DNA from: Anatilimnocola aggregata
GTDB taxonomy: Bacteria; Planctomycetota; Planctomycetia; Pirellulales; Pirellulaceae
Direction of reading: 5' to 3'
Length of the DNA stretch: 64,000 nucleotides
NCBI RefSeq assembly: GCF_007747655.1
Contig: NZ_CP036274.1
Location: forward strand, 3,720,001 to 3,784,000
The position numbers and the translations under genes were made by a program. The stretch's first letter is position 1. Each line of letters opens with the position of its first letter. Under the pieces are notes generated by a model. The model was not told the DNA's origin. It saw only the letters and a list, made by a program, of their open reading frames with translations, and did not search any database. This document shows positions 9,163 to 17,423 of this stretch, piece by piece.

Positions 9163-9993
9163 TTACTTGAGCAAGTGTTTCTTAAAGAAGGCCATCACGG
9201 TCGGACGCAGGTCTTGCTGCTTGGGTTGCAGGTGGAAGGTGTGCGGCGCCCCTTCAATGATGACAAGTTCCTGTTCGATCCCCGCAGCTTTGACGGCTTC
9301 GGAAAGTTTTTCAGAAGTCGCGACAGGAACCGTCGTGTCCTTGGTGCCGTGCATGATCAGAAACGGTGGATCGTTCTTATCGAGGTATTTGGTAATGGCC
9401 GTCGCACCGTCCTGATCGCCGCGGACGGCAATTGGCCCGTACAAATCGACAACACAGCGCACTTGAGTCGAGACATCGCCCCACGGCGCTTTCGGATCGA
9501 GCCCATCTTTCTCCTGCGTCACGGCAATCAGCGACGACAAGTGTCCGCCGGCGCTGCCGCCGATGACGCCAATTCGGTCGGGGTCGATGCCGTACTTCTC
9601 GGCATTCACACGCAGCCAGCGAACTGCTGTTTTGCAGTCGTGCAAATTCTGCGGCCAGGCACCCATCGCGTTCCCCCGTTCGCCCAGTTTGTAGTCGATG
9701 CTGAACCCGACCATGCCATGTTCGGTCAGCGTCTTGCCGATGTTCTGTTCGCGCCCCGCACGTTTGCTGCCACCAGTCCAACCGCCGCCATGAATGATGA
9801 GAACTGCAGGAGATTTGGTGCCGGGCTTGCGCTCGGCAGGAAGGTAGAGGTCGCCGGTCTCTTGGCGGTCTTTGCCTAGGTAGGGAATATCTTTCTCGAC
9901 CTGGGGCGATTGAGCGCTGGAGACTGATGACGCGACGCTCACCAACGCGAAAGTGGCGAGGCCGCTAAGCAGCGACAGGAACAGGGTTCGCAT
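9163..9993 (-). CDS. secreted alpha/beta-hydrolase, carboxylesterase-like
   Basis: The 276-residue protein has a signal peptide (MRTLFLSLLSGLATFALVSV) and alpha/beta-hydrolase landmarks: the oxyanion motif HGGGW, the nucleophile elbow GGSAGGH, an Asp in HGTKDTTVP, and the catalytic His in GAPHTFHL. The HGGGW motif places it near the BD-FAE or hormone-sensitive-lipase groups, which cleave acetyl or feruloyl esters. The substrate is unknown. It is the first gene of a two-gene unit with the propeller-like protein. Confidence 0.85.
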   Translation of the reverse strand: MRTLFLSLLSGLATFALVSVASSVSSAQSPQVEKDIPYLGKDRQETGDLYLPAERKPGTKSPAVLIIHGGGWTGGSKRAGREQNIGKTLTEHGMVGFSIDYKLGERGNAMGAWPQNLHDCKTAVRWLRVNAEKYGIDPDRIGVIGGSAGGHLSSLIAVTQEKDGLDPKAPWGDVSTQVRCVVDLYGPIAVRGDQDGATAITKYLDKNDPPFLIMHGTKDTTVPVATSEKLSEAVKAAGIEQELVIIEGAPHTFHLQPKQQDLRPTVMAFFKKHLLK

Positions 9994-10128
9994 GCGGGAA
10001 CTCCGGGAGTTGGGCGAGGTATGTCCCGCGGATTGTAACCCCTGCCCCGCAGACTGCTAGTATTTCCCGTGAAAACTGTACTCCGCCAGACTCGGAAAAG
10101 GACCGCGGGGCCAGTACCATGTAAGATG

Positions 10129-10172
10129 ACTTCCGGAAGTGACTTAAGGCGATGCCACCCTTATGGGGGTGG
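10129..10172. promoter_or_regulatory. palindrome and hairpin upstream of the sigma-factor gene
   Basis: ACTTCCGGAAGT (10129-10140) is a perfect 12-base palindrome. It is followed by a short hairpin, CCACCC-TTAT-GGGGGTGG (about 10155-10172). Both lie 60-105 bases before the sigma-factor start and are candidates for an operator or leader structure. This is inference from symmetry and position only. Confidence 0.3.
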
Positions 10173-10233
10173 TCTCGTTGCTGGCTGAACGAGTTGAGTA
10201 CTTTCCCCCTCTTCAAGCGTTTCACTATTGGCA

Positions 10234-10755
10234 ATGAAGTCTGCACCTATCCCTGTCGCGACTGGATTCGACCCAGTCCGCCTGATAGAAACCTATCAGG
10301 TGGGGATTTGGCGCTATTTGCGGGCCCTTGGTTGTGATGCCGCCCAGGCAGAAGACCTGACGCAAGAGACTTTTTTGGCCGCCCTGCAGCGTCCGTTCCA
10401 AGACATAAACGCTTCAGCCACATCAGCTTACCTCCGCAAGATTGCCTTGAATTTATATATCTCCTACCGCCGTCGCAGTGGCAAAGTGACGGCTGTTGAG
10501 AATGTAGAAGAGTTGGATCGAACCTGGTCGACTTGGGCCGGGGACGACGAGGGGGAGAACGCCCTCGACCTGTTACGAGACTGCCTAAAAGGCCTGACCC
10601 CGCGGGCCCAGAGATCGCTCGAGATGCGATTTCGCGATCAAAAGTCGCGCACCGATATCGCTGAAGAATTACAGATCACCCCTGATGGAGCCAAAAACTT
10701 GATGCAACGTGCGAAGCAACAACTTCGCGAATGCATCGAGAGCAAACTGAAATGA
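10234..10755 (+). CDS. ECF-type RNA polymerase sigma factor
   Basis: The ATG at 10234 is preferred to an in-frame TTG two codons earlier; the product has 173 residues. Region 2 is clear (LIETYQVGIWRYLRALGCDA, then AEDLTQETFLAAL) and so is region 4 (LTPRAQRSLEMRF, then DIAEELQITPDGAKNLMQRA, a helix-turn-helix). There is no region 3, as expected for an ECF sigma factor. Its stop overlaps the start of the next gene in an ATGA, so the two are translationally coupled. The downstream gene product is therefore the likely cognate membrane regulator. The target promoters are not known. Confidence 0.9.
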   Translation: MKSAPIPVATGFDPVRLIETYQVGIWRYLRALGCDAAQAEDLTQETFLAALQRPFQDINASATSAYLRKIALNLYISYRRRSGKVTAVENVEELDRTWSTWAGDDEGENALDLLRDCLKGLTPRAQRSLEMRFRDQKSRTDIAEELQITPDGAKNLMQRAKQQLRECIESKLK

Positions 10756-13016
10756 CCCCTGACCGCGACGACCACTTGCTCGATGGCTGCCTGGACGAAG
10801 TCCTGGGTGGGCGCACGCCCCCAGATCTGACCGCGCGCATCATGCAAGCTTGGGCCATGCGTAGGCAGTCGGGAGTTGAGGGGAATCTGCACGAGCTGAA
10901 TGGTCATTTGCCGCAGCTCCCTGGTCCGCCAATTGAGACCTTGCCGCTGGAAATTGCTCCGCGCGAGATCACTGCCCAGAGTGCTGTCCCCACGGCTGTG
11001 GTGCGGGCAATTACTCCTCCGCCACCGCCGGCCAGCGACTTTGCTCCCGTTCGCCGCGCAACAGTTCATCGTCCGCGTAGTCGCACGGCAGCCTGGCCTT
11101 GGTTCGCGGCTGCCTGCCTGGCGGGAATCGGTGCTGCCGTCGCGCTGTTCACCAGTTCGGAGTGGAATACTGGCCCGGGGCCGGTGGTTGTGAAGCCGCA
11201 GCCGAAGCCGAGCGTGCCAAATGGTGTCGCGCAAAATCACAATGTCCCTGCTCCTGTAATTGCAACGAAGCCCGCGCCCAAGCTGCCGAGTAAGAAGGAC
11301 GATACCTTCAAGCCGGCGCCGCAAATTGTGGAGGCGATGCCCGATAAGCGGCCCCTTCGTCCGGCACCCGTTCCAGGTGAATTACCCCAGGAGAAACAGC
11401 CCCCAGTTGCTGCGGTCAACGTGCATGAATTGGTGAACAAGACCTACGACCGCGCGATCAGCGATGCGGAAGTAGTGTCGTTCATCAATACGTCCCTCAC
11501 ACAGTCGTGGAAGGACAACAACGTTCAGCCGTCCCCTGCTGCCAGTGACGAAGAGTGGTGCCGCCGGGCGTTCATTCGCTTACTGGGCCGCATTCCGACC
11601 GTCGACGAAGTCCGCAAGTTTGCCGGCGATAAGAACCGCGACAAACGTGATCGTCTGGTGACGCAGTTGACGGACGGCGAGCAATATGCCGAGCAATTCA
11701 ATGCTCACTGGGCCGGTGTTTGGTCGAACTTGCTCATCGGTCGCACGATGGGGCAAGAGTCCGAAAAGATCGCCAGCCGTGCGGGGCTGGAACAGTACCT
11801 GCGGCAATCGCTGGCAGCGAAGAAGCCCTACTATCAACTCGTTTACGAACTGCTGACCGCAGAAGGTTCCGCTCAGCCCGGCAGTGCCGATTACAACGGG
11901 GCAGTCAACTTCCTGGTCGCTTCGCTGGGGCAGGATGCCACGCTGGCAACCGCTCGCACTTCGCGGCTGTTCCTCGGGCAGCAACTGCAATGTGCGCAGT
12001 GCCACCAACATCCGACGAACGACTGGGGCCAGCATCAATACTGGGCCTTGAATGCGTTTTTGCGGCAAGCCAAGGTCGAGCAAGTGGCCGGTGTCACGCG
12101 GCTGACGAATCAGGATTTTGTCGATAAGAAAAATGTCACGACCGAAGGGGAGGTTTACTTCGAGTTGCCCAACGGCACCATTCGCGCCACAGGCCCGGCC
12201 TTCGTTGATGGGAAGAAGATTCCCGCCAGCGGTCGCCTGGACGAAGTCAATCGTCGCGAGGAACTTGCCAAGTTAGTGGTGACTTCGCCCCAGTTCAGCC
12301 CCGCTCTCGTGAATCGTCTGTGGTCGCATTACTTCGGCTATGGCTTCACCCGCCCTGTCGATGACATTGGCCCGAGCAATCAGCCCTCGCATCCCGAACT
12401 GCTCAGTCGCCTGTCGGAGCAGTTTGCTGCTCATAACTATGACGTCCGCAAGTTGATGAAGTGGATGGTACTGAGTGACGCCTTCGGCCGCTCAAGCCGG
12501 ATCACGCCGCAGAATGTGGCCGATGCTCCGGACGCTGGTGGCGCGCCGCTGTTCAGCCACTATTACATGCGGCAACTGCAAGCAGAGGAAGCTTATAATT
12601 CGCTGCTGATCGCTGCCGACCTGCGGAAGAAGTCGGCCAATCAAAAGGATCTGGAAAACGCCCGGATCGATTGGCTGGCCCAGTTCCAGCGGCCGATGGG
12701 TACCGACGACAACGAAGAAGAAACGCATTTCAACGGTGCCGTCCGGCAGTCGCTCATCATGATGAACGGCGACCTGATGCGTCGTGCCGTGAGCAGTGGC
12801 GAGGGAAGTCTGATCAAACACTTGCAGCAGAGCAATCTCAAGCAAGAAGAGAAGGTCGAGCACTTGTTCCTGGCCGCGCTCTCGCGCCAGCCCAACAAGC
12901 GGGAACTGGAAGCAGTGAAAAAGATCGCTGCCCAACATCCCGACAATCCAGCCGCCGTGCTCGAAGACATCTGGTGGGCCCTGTTGAACAGCAACGAGTT
13001 CATTCTCGATCATTAA
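10752..13016 (+). CDS. membrane-anchored DUF1549/DUF1553 protein, putative anti-sigma partner
   Basis: The start at 10752 overlaps the sigma-factor stop; the product has 754 residues. A short N-terminal region (LLDGCLDEVLGGRTPPDLTA) is followed by a Pro-rich linker and one membrane segment near 113-130 (WPWFAAACLAGIGAAVALF). The large periplasmic part carries DUF1549, with FLGQQLQCAQCHQHPTNDW and its CxxCH motif, and then DUF1553 (LVNRLWSHYFGYGFTRPVDD). The N-terminal part would lie in the cytoplasm, where it could bind the sigma factor. The anti-sigma role is inferred from coupling and topology; it has no ZAS zinc motif. DUF1549/DUF1553 proteins are typical of planctomycetes and have no firmly known activity. 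Confidence 0.85.
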   Translation: MTPDRDDHLLDGCLDEVLGGRTPPDLTARIMQAWAMRRQSGVEGNLHELNGHLPQLPGPPIETLPLEIAPREITAQSAVPTAVVRAITPPPPPASDFAPVRRATVHRPRSRTAAWPWFAAACLAGIGAAVALFTSSEWNTGPGPVVVKPQPKPSVPNGVAQNHNVPAPVIATKPAPKLPSKKDDTFKPAPQIVEAMPDKRPLRPAPVPGELPQEKQPPVAAVNVHELVNKTYDRAISDAEVVSFINTSLTQSWKDNNVQPSPAASDEEWCRRAFIRLLGRIPTVDEVRKFAGDKNRDKRDRLVTQLTDGEQYAEQFNAHWAGVWSNLLIGRTMGQESEKIASRAGLEQYLRQSLAAKKPYYQLVYELLTAEGSAQPGSADYNGAVNFLVASLGQDATLATARTSRLFLGQQLQCAQCHQHPTNDWGQHQYWALNAFLRQAKVEQVAGVTRLTNQDFVDKKNVTTEGEVYFELPNGTIRATGPAFVDGKKIPASGRLDEVNRREELAKLVVTSPQFSPALVNRLWSHYFGYGFTRPVDDIGPSNQPSHPELLSRLSEQFAAHNYDVRKLMKWMVLSDAFGRSSRITPQNVADAPDAGGAPLFSHYYMRQLQAEEAYNSLLIAADLRKKSANQKDLENARIDWLAQFQRPMGTDDNEEETHFNGAVRQSLIMMNGDLMRRAVSSGEGSLIKHLQQSNLKQEEKVEHLFLAALSRQPNKRELEAVKKIAAQHPDNPAAVLEDIWWALLNSNEFILDH

Positions 13017-13032
13017 GCCGTGGCATTCCACT

Positions 13033-13056
13033 TTTCCTGAGCCGGAAGCGTCAGCG
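13033..13056. repeat. REP-like repeat fragment
   Basis: The segment GAGCCGGAAGCGTCAGCGCC followed by CGGAG resembles a short GC-rich repeat that I recall as common in intergenic regions of planctomycete genomes. It lies about 35 bases upstream of a decayed REP-associated transposase. Only one copy of this form was seen in the window. Confidence 0.45.
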
Positions 13057-13091
13057 CCCGGAGAGTTCCCCGCTCCTGATAGCAGGGTCGC

Positions 13092-13220
13092 ATGACTCGC
13101 TGGCTATTGACAGCCACGTATTACGGCACCTGGCTCCCCGGTGACAAACGCGGCTCCGCACAGCGGAACGTAGGTCTTCATCGCCGCCCCAATCGGGTGG
13201 TGTTGAAAAATCGGGGGTGA
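13092..13220 (+). pseudogene. N-terminal remnant of a REP-associated tyrosine transposase (Y1/RAYT)
   Basis: An ATG at 13092 opens 42 codons reading MTRWLLTATYYGTWLPGDKR and then GS. The pattern T-x-x-Y-G-T-W-L-P-G-D-x-R-G is the usual N-terminus of REP-associated IS200-like transposases. After this the frame runs into unrelated sequence and a stop, so the HUH motif and catalytic Tyr are missing. A REP-like repeat precedes it, as expected for such elements. It is an inactive remnant. Confidence 0.65.
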
Positions 13221-13396
13221 ATTGATTATAAGAGTCGCGAGTTCTTCGTAAACGGCAAGCAAAGACTCATAACAATTGCCTGAGTTTTTCAACAAACACG
13301 TGCGAAAACGTTGGCCACGCCCGGTGGACAAAGGGAGGGCGTCACGCGAAAGTGAGCAGACTTCCGATCGCCCACTAGCTCGCTGAATCGCCTTCC
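13221..13396. other. non-coding segment after the transposase remnant
   Basis: No gene was seen. TGTTGAAAAA (13201-13210) and TTTTTCAACA (13285-13294) form a 10-bp inverted repeat about 75 bases apart, which may be the structure of a decayed element. The rest is the upstream region of the methyltransferase gene. Confidence 0.35.
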
Positions 13397-14308
13397 ATGC
13401 CCCAGGATAAACTTGCCACCGATTCTGCGCCCGCGGTGAAGTCCAATGCAGTGAAACTGAATACGGTCCACAGTGGCGATTCACTAAGCGTGCTGAGCAA
13501 GTGGCCGAGTGAGTTTGTCGATTGCGTGGTCACGAGCCCGCCTTACTATCAGCAGCGGGACTATCACGGGCAGAAGAAGCAAGTCGGCCGCGAAGAGTCG
13601 CCTCAACATTACGTCGAACGGTTGAAGAGGCTCTTCGCCGAGGTTCGTCGAGTGCTCAAAAGCACCGGTTCGTTGTGGCTGGTGATTGGCGACAAGTACG
13701 AAGAGGGAGCCCAACTGGGGTTGCCGTGGCGGGTCGCTTTGGCATTGGTCGATGAAGGGTGGATCTTGCGCAGCGACTGCATCTGGCATAAGCCCAACGC
13801 CATGCCCTCGAGCACCAAGACGCGGCCAACCACCGACCACGAGTACATTTTTCTACTGACCAAATCGGCCGACTACTTTTACAACGCCGATGCGGTTCGC
13901 GAGCCGCACGTTACGTTCACCGAGAAGAGCAAAATGAAGGGTGGACGCGGCCATTTTGGCAAGCGCGGCGGTACGCCCGAAGTGGGCAAGAACGCCGGCG
14001 ACACCAACCTGCACAATGGCCGGTGGGATCAGGCTTTTCATCCGCTGGGGCGCAACAAGCGAACCGTCTGGTCGATTCCGCTATCGAAGTTTCGCGGGGC
14101 ACACTTTGCTGTTTTTCCGGAGTCGCTCGTCCGGACTTGCTTGCTGGCCAGTTGCCCGGCCAATGGCGTGGTGCTCGATCCGTTTCTCGGCAGCGGCACG
14201 ACGGCGGTTGTCGCCCAAGAGTTGGGGCATTCGTACCTGGGGATCGACGTCGCGCCCGAGTACTGCAAACTGGCCCGCGAGCGACTGAAACAAGCGCGGC
14301 TGTTTTAA
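13397..14308 (+). CDS. DNA methyltransferase, beta class (probable N4-cytosine or N6-adenine)
   Basis: The 303-residue enzyme has the catalytic motif first and the SAM motif last, as in beta-class methyltransferases: VVTSPPYYQQRDY (motif IV, residues 45-57) and LDPFLGSGTTAVVAQELGHS followed by YLGIDV (motif I region, near 260-285). SPPY is more often found in N4-cytosine enzymes, while N6-adenine enzymes usually have DPPY or NPPY. No restriction endonuclease gene is adjacent, so it appears to be solitary. Target sequence is unknown. The ATG at 13397 has no strong ribosome-binding site. Confidence 0.85.
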   Translation: MPQDKLATDSAPAVKSNAVKLNTVHSGDSLSVLSKWPSEFVDCVVTSPPYYQQRDYHGQKKQVGREESPQHYVERLKRLFAEVRRVLKSTGSLWLVIGDKYEEGAQLGLPWRVALALVDEGWILRSDCIWHKPNAMPSSTKTRPTTDHEYIFLLTKSADYFYNADAVREPHVTFTEKSKMKGGRGHFGKRGGTPEVGKNAGDTNLHNGRWDQAFHPLGRNKRTVWSIPLSKFRGAHFAVFPESLVRTCLLASCPANGVVLDPFLGSGTTAVVAQELGHSYLGIDVAPEYCKLARERLKQARLF

Positions 14309-14454
14309 CGTACGACGATCGAGCACTGCCCATGAGCAACGGCAGTTGGATTTTGCTACGATGCGGCAAGAACGCTCCTCGTCGGAAATCTTGTCATAAG
14401 ACGTTCGCACTGCTTCGTTCCACCTGCTCTGGCGAATTTGCAGGAGTCACCCGC

Positions 14455-15522
14455 ATGGCCTTCCAGATCGGCAAGTTTATCGTGCGCGGAGAACTGCGCA
14501 ACTTAAGGCGGAACTGCGTGCATGGCTGGTTGGACTTCGGGAACGACGAAGGGATTCGCGTCGAGATCACAGGGAACATGAGTGGCGAGTTAGCAGGCAA
14601 GATTGTGCGGTTCGCTTCCGGATTACCGGACGAAGGAGTGCAGGAACCGGCCGATGAGCGCGAGGCGCTCGATGCGTTGCAGTTTCAGCAGATTGGCGTG
14701 GCGGAAAGAATGGATCTGAGTGGTGAAGGCGCGGAGCGGCTGTTGCACTTGGAATGGTTCAGCCAGGATGGCCACCTGGTAATTGAATTAGTGAATCCAA
14801 CAATCGTCTACGTCGATGAAGAGGCGGAAAAGCAAGCGGAAGCCGACAAACGCGAGGCAGCTGGCGAGGAAGACACGCCCCGCTTCGATGACATTCCCTT
14901 TGGTGGCGAAGCCGATCGAGATGATCCGGATGATCCGTACCAACTATTTCCCGCCGATCTCGAATCTCAGCTGCGGGAATCTACTGGGGGCGAGAAGCTT
15001 GCGGAGCCTGCCGCTGCAGAGTTTGAAAGTGACGAGTTCGAAACTGATTCCAGTACCGAGTTGGAAGCGCTGGTCGATGCAGAACTTTTTCCGCCAGAGA
15101 AACCGAAGTCGCGGCCTTGGGATGAAGTGATTCCGGGTATCGATGAGAAGACCAAGCAGATGTACGAGCAGTGGGACGAGGTCTTCGACGGCGAGAAGGA
15201 TGAACCGATTGCCACAATGTTCGATCCTCCCTTGCTGCTGAAGTCGCCAGCTGAAATTGCGGACGATGCCGAGGCAGACCCGTATCTGAAAACGTTACTT
15301 GCGCGGCTGGCGCTTCATTGTGTTGCCATCGACGTGTGCGAGCACTTTGGCCCGTTGCAGACTTATCGCTGGCTGCTGGAAGAGATTTTGCCCGAAGCGC
15401 AGATCCATCCCAATTTAAAACCGACCGGATTTATACGACACTACGCGACGTATGAATCGTGCCCGCAATGCGACGCTGAGTTCGAAGAGCGGTGGGAACG
15501 TGAACACAAAGACGATTCGTAA
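14455..15522 (+). CDS. acidic hypothetical protein
   Basis: The ATG at 14455 follows CAGGAG with good spacing, and gives 355 residues beginning MAFQIGKFIVRGELRNLRRN; the longest ORF would overlap the methyltransferase gene. The first 120 residues look like a beta-rich domain, followed by a long acidic, low-complexity segment (EEAEKQAEADKREAAGEEDT) and a helical C-terminal part with a CPQC pair (ESCPQCDAEFEERWE). I do not recognise the family. It follows the methyltransferase by about 145 bases on the same strand, but a functional link is not shown. Confidence 0.7.
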   Translation: MAFQIGKFIVRGELRNLRRNCVHGWLDFGNDEGIRVEITGNMSGELAGKIVRFASGLPDEGVQEPADEREALDALQFQQIGVAERMDLSGEGAERLLHLEWFSQDGHLVIELVNPTIVYVDEEAEKQAEADKREAAGEEDTPRFDDIPFGGEADRDDPDDPYQLFPADLESQLRESTGGEKLAEPAAAEFESDEFETDSSTELEALVDAELFPPEKPKSRPWDEVIPGIDEKTKQMYEQWDEVFDGEKDEPIATMFDPPLLLKSPAEIADDAEADPYLKTLLARLALHCVAIDVCEHFGPLQTYRWLLEEILPEAQIHPNLKPTGFIRHYATYESCPQCDAEFEERWEREHKDDS

Positions 15523-15570
15523 TTGCGACCTGATTTTTCCGATCCGCAGACCTGTTGAGATAGCCCCTTC

Positions 15571-16860
15571 ATGACGATTATTCAGAGAGTTTATGCCCGC
15601 GAAGTTCTCGATAGCCGGGGCAAGCCCACCGTCGAAGCAGAGGTGCACTTGTCCGGGGGTGCGATGGGTTCGGCGATTGTTCCGTCGGGGGCCAGCACAG
15701 GCTCCGCCGAAGCGTGTGAGCTGCGCGATGAAGACCCCGCCTATTACGACGGGCAGGGAACGCTGCTCGCGGTCAAGAATGTGAATCATTTGCTGGGGCC
15801 GGCAATTGTGGGGATGCGGGCCGAAGAGCAAATGTCGTTAGACGAACGGCTGATCGAAATTGACGGCACGCCGAACAAATCGCAACTCGGCGCCAATGCG
15901 ATTCTGGCGGTTTCCCTTGCCGCCGCGCAAGCAGCGGCCGTAGCGTGGCAGGTTCCGCTGTTTCGCTACTTGAATGGGCACTACAACACGGTCGCCCAGA
16001 AGCTGTCGCGCGGTTCGTTTGTCAGCGTTGCTCCGCGCATGCCGCTGCCAATGACGAACATGATCTCTGGCGGCAAGCACGCCGGTGGCAATCTCGATTT
16101 TCAAGACATCCTGGTTATGCCGCACGCTGCGAGTCACTATGCCGTCGGGCTGGAATGGATTGTGCGCATCTATCGTCGCTTGGGAACGCTCCTGAATCGT
16201 GCCGGCTACGAAGGTTATCTGGTTGGTGATGAAGGGGGCTACGGGCCGCGTTTGCCCGGCAATCGCGAGGCAGTCGAGTTTGTGGTGCGGGCCATCGAAC
16301 TGGCGGGACTTAAGCCTGGCGAGCAAGTGTCGATTGCCATCGATGTGGCCGCTTCGCACTTTTATCGCGACGGCGCTTATCAATTGGCTGCCGAGCAAGG
16401 AAAGAAACTGACGAGTAGCGAAATGGTCGATCGGCTCGAACAGTGGATGAATGCCTTTCCGATTACGAGCATCGAAGATGGCCTGGCCGAAGAAGACTGG
16501 AATGGCTGGCAAGAGTTGACGAAGCGTTTAGGTGGCCGCGCTCACATCGTGGGGGATGATTTATTCGCCACGAATCCCCAGCGAATCAACAAAGGGCGCG
16601 ACCTGCAGGCCGCGAATGCGGTGCTCATCAAGATGAATCAAATCGGCACACTCAGCGAAACGCTGGAGGCCGTGGCGCTGACCAAGCGCGCGGGCTTTGC
16701 GGCGGTAGTGAGCGCGCGCAGTGGGGAGTCGGAAGATACGTTCATGTCCGATCTGGCAGTGGCTGTCGCAGCTGACCGCATCAAGATTGGTTCGATCGCG
16801 CGGAGCGAACGGCTGGCGAAATACAATCGCTTGCTGCGCATCGGCGAAATGCTTCGATAA
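15571..16860 (+). CDS. eno: enolase family protein with altered active site
   Basis: The 429-residue product aligns by eye along the whole length of enolase (2-phosphoglycerate to phosphoenolpyruvate). Retained residues include the GASTG loop (40-44), H170, GDEGG with E221, the metal ligands D258, E302 and D329/D330, K354 in LIKMNQIG, and K405. Two conserved positions differ: the usual QE pair reads QD (178-179), and the SHRSGE loop reads SARSGE, so the phosphate-contacting His (His373 in yeast enolase) is Ala382. These changes may lower or alter activity, and the gene may be a second enolase paralogue. The fold assignment is firm; glycolytic function is less so. Confidence 0.8.
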   Translation: MTIIQRVYAREVLDSRGKPTVEAEVHLSGGAMGSAIVPSGASTGSAEACELRDEDPAYYDGQGTLLAVKNVNHLLGPAIVGMRAEEQMSLDERLIEIDGTPNKSQLGANAILAVSLAAAQAAAVAWQVPLFRYLNGHYNTVAQKLSRGSFVSVAPRMPLPMTNMISGGKHAGGNLDFQDILVMPHAASHYAVGLEWIVRIYRRLGTLLNRAGYEGYLVGDEGGYGPRLPGNREAVEFVVRAIELAGLKPGEQVSIAIDVAASHFYRDGAYQLAAEQGKKLTSSEMVDRLEQWMNAFPITSIEDGLAEEDWNGWQELTKRLGGRAHIVGDDLFATNPQRINKGRDLQAANAVLIKMNQIGTLSETLEAVALTKRAGFAAVVSARSGESEDTFMSDLAVAVAADRIKIGSIARSERLAKYNRLLRIGEMLR

Positions 16861-17423
16861 GCAAACCTGAACGAGGCAATTCTGCAAATCGTAATGCGAA
16901 GTTCACGAACAATTTGCGGCCCTAATGCAGCAGGTTCAGAACGAGCGAGAAAAGTGCCAAAATGACGCGAAAACTAGTGAACAAATCGCCACCATGGCGC
17001 GCGATAGCATAGAAGTGCTAGCACAATGCGTTGCGATAGCGTGAAGGCCAGCGCGCAAGATCGGCGAATTCGATTGTCGGTAGGGAAATGCTCTTTACAC
17101 TCTGAATCATCGATCACAGGGTTGTGATTGAGACTCAGCCTACGGATTGGCTGATGCCACACGATAAGGAGATCGCAGACACCGCTTCGGGACGAACGGT
17201 GCGAAAGATAAACAGGCTCGCCTCATCTAGGAGGTGAACGTCAGGGACTGACACGACGCACTTCTCTCCATTGCGTCGGGTTGCTCAAGACAACAAGACA
17301 TCGTTACGTAACGGTGCGCCTATTTTCTTTTCGTTCAGCCCAGTGGTGCGACTGATCCGCATGGTTGCGGAATTGGTGCAGTCCCGGCCCAGCCGGGTGT
17401 TTTCTACCGAAAGGAAATCGTTC
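16861..17423. other. 563-base non-coding gap
   Basis: No gene is supported. Several small hairpins are visible: ATCACA-GGGT-TGTGAT near 17112-17127, and CGACGCA (17254-17260) with TGCGTCG (17272-17278). A GGAGG at about 17229-17234 is not followed by a convincing ORF. The region probably holds the promoter and leader of the amidotransferase-like gene. Confidence 0.4.
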
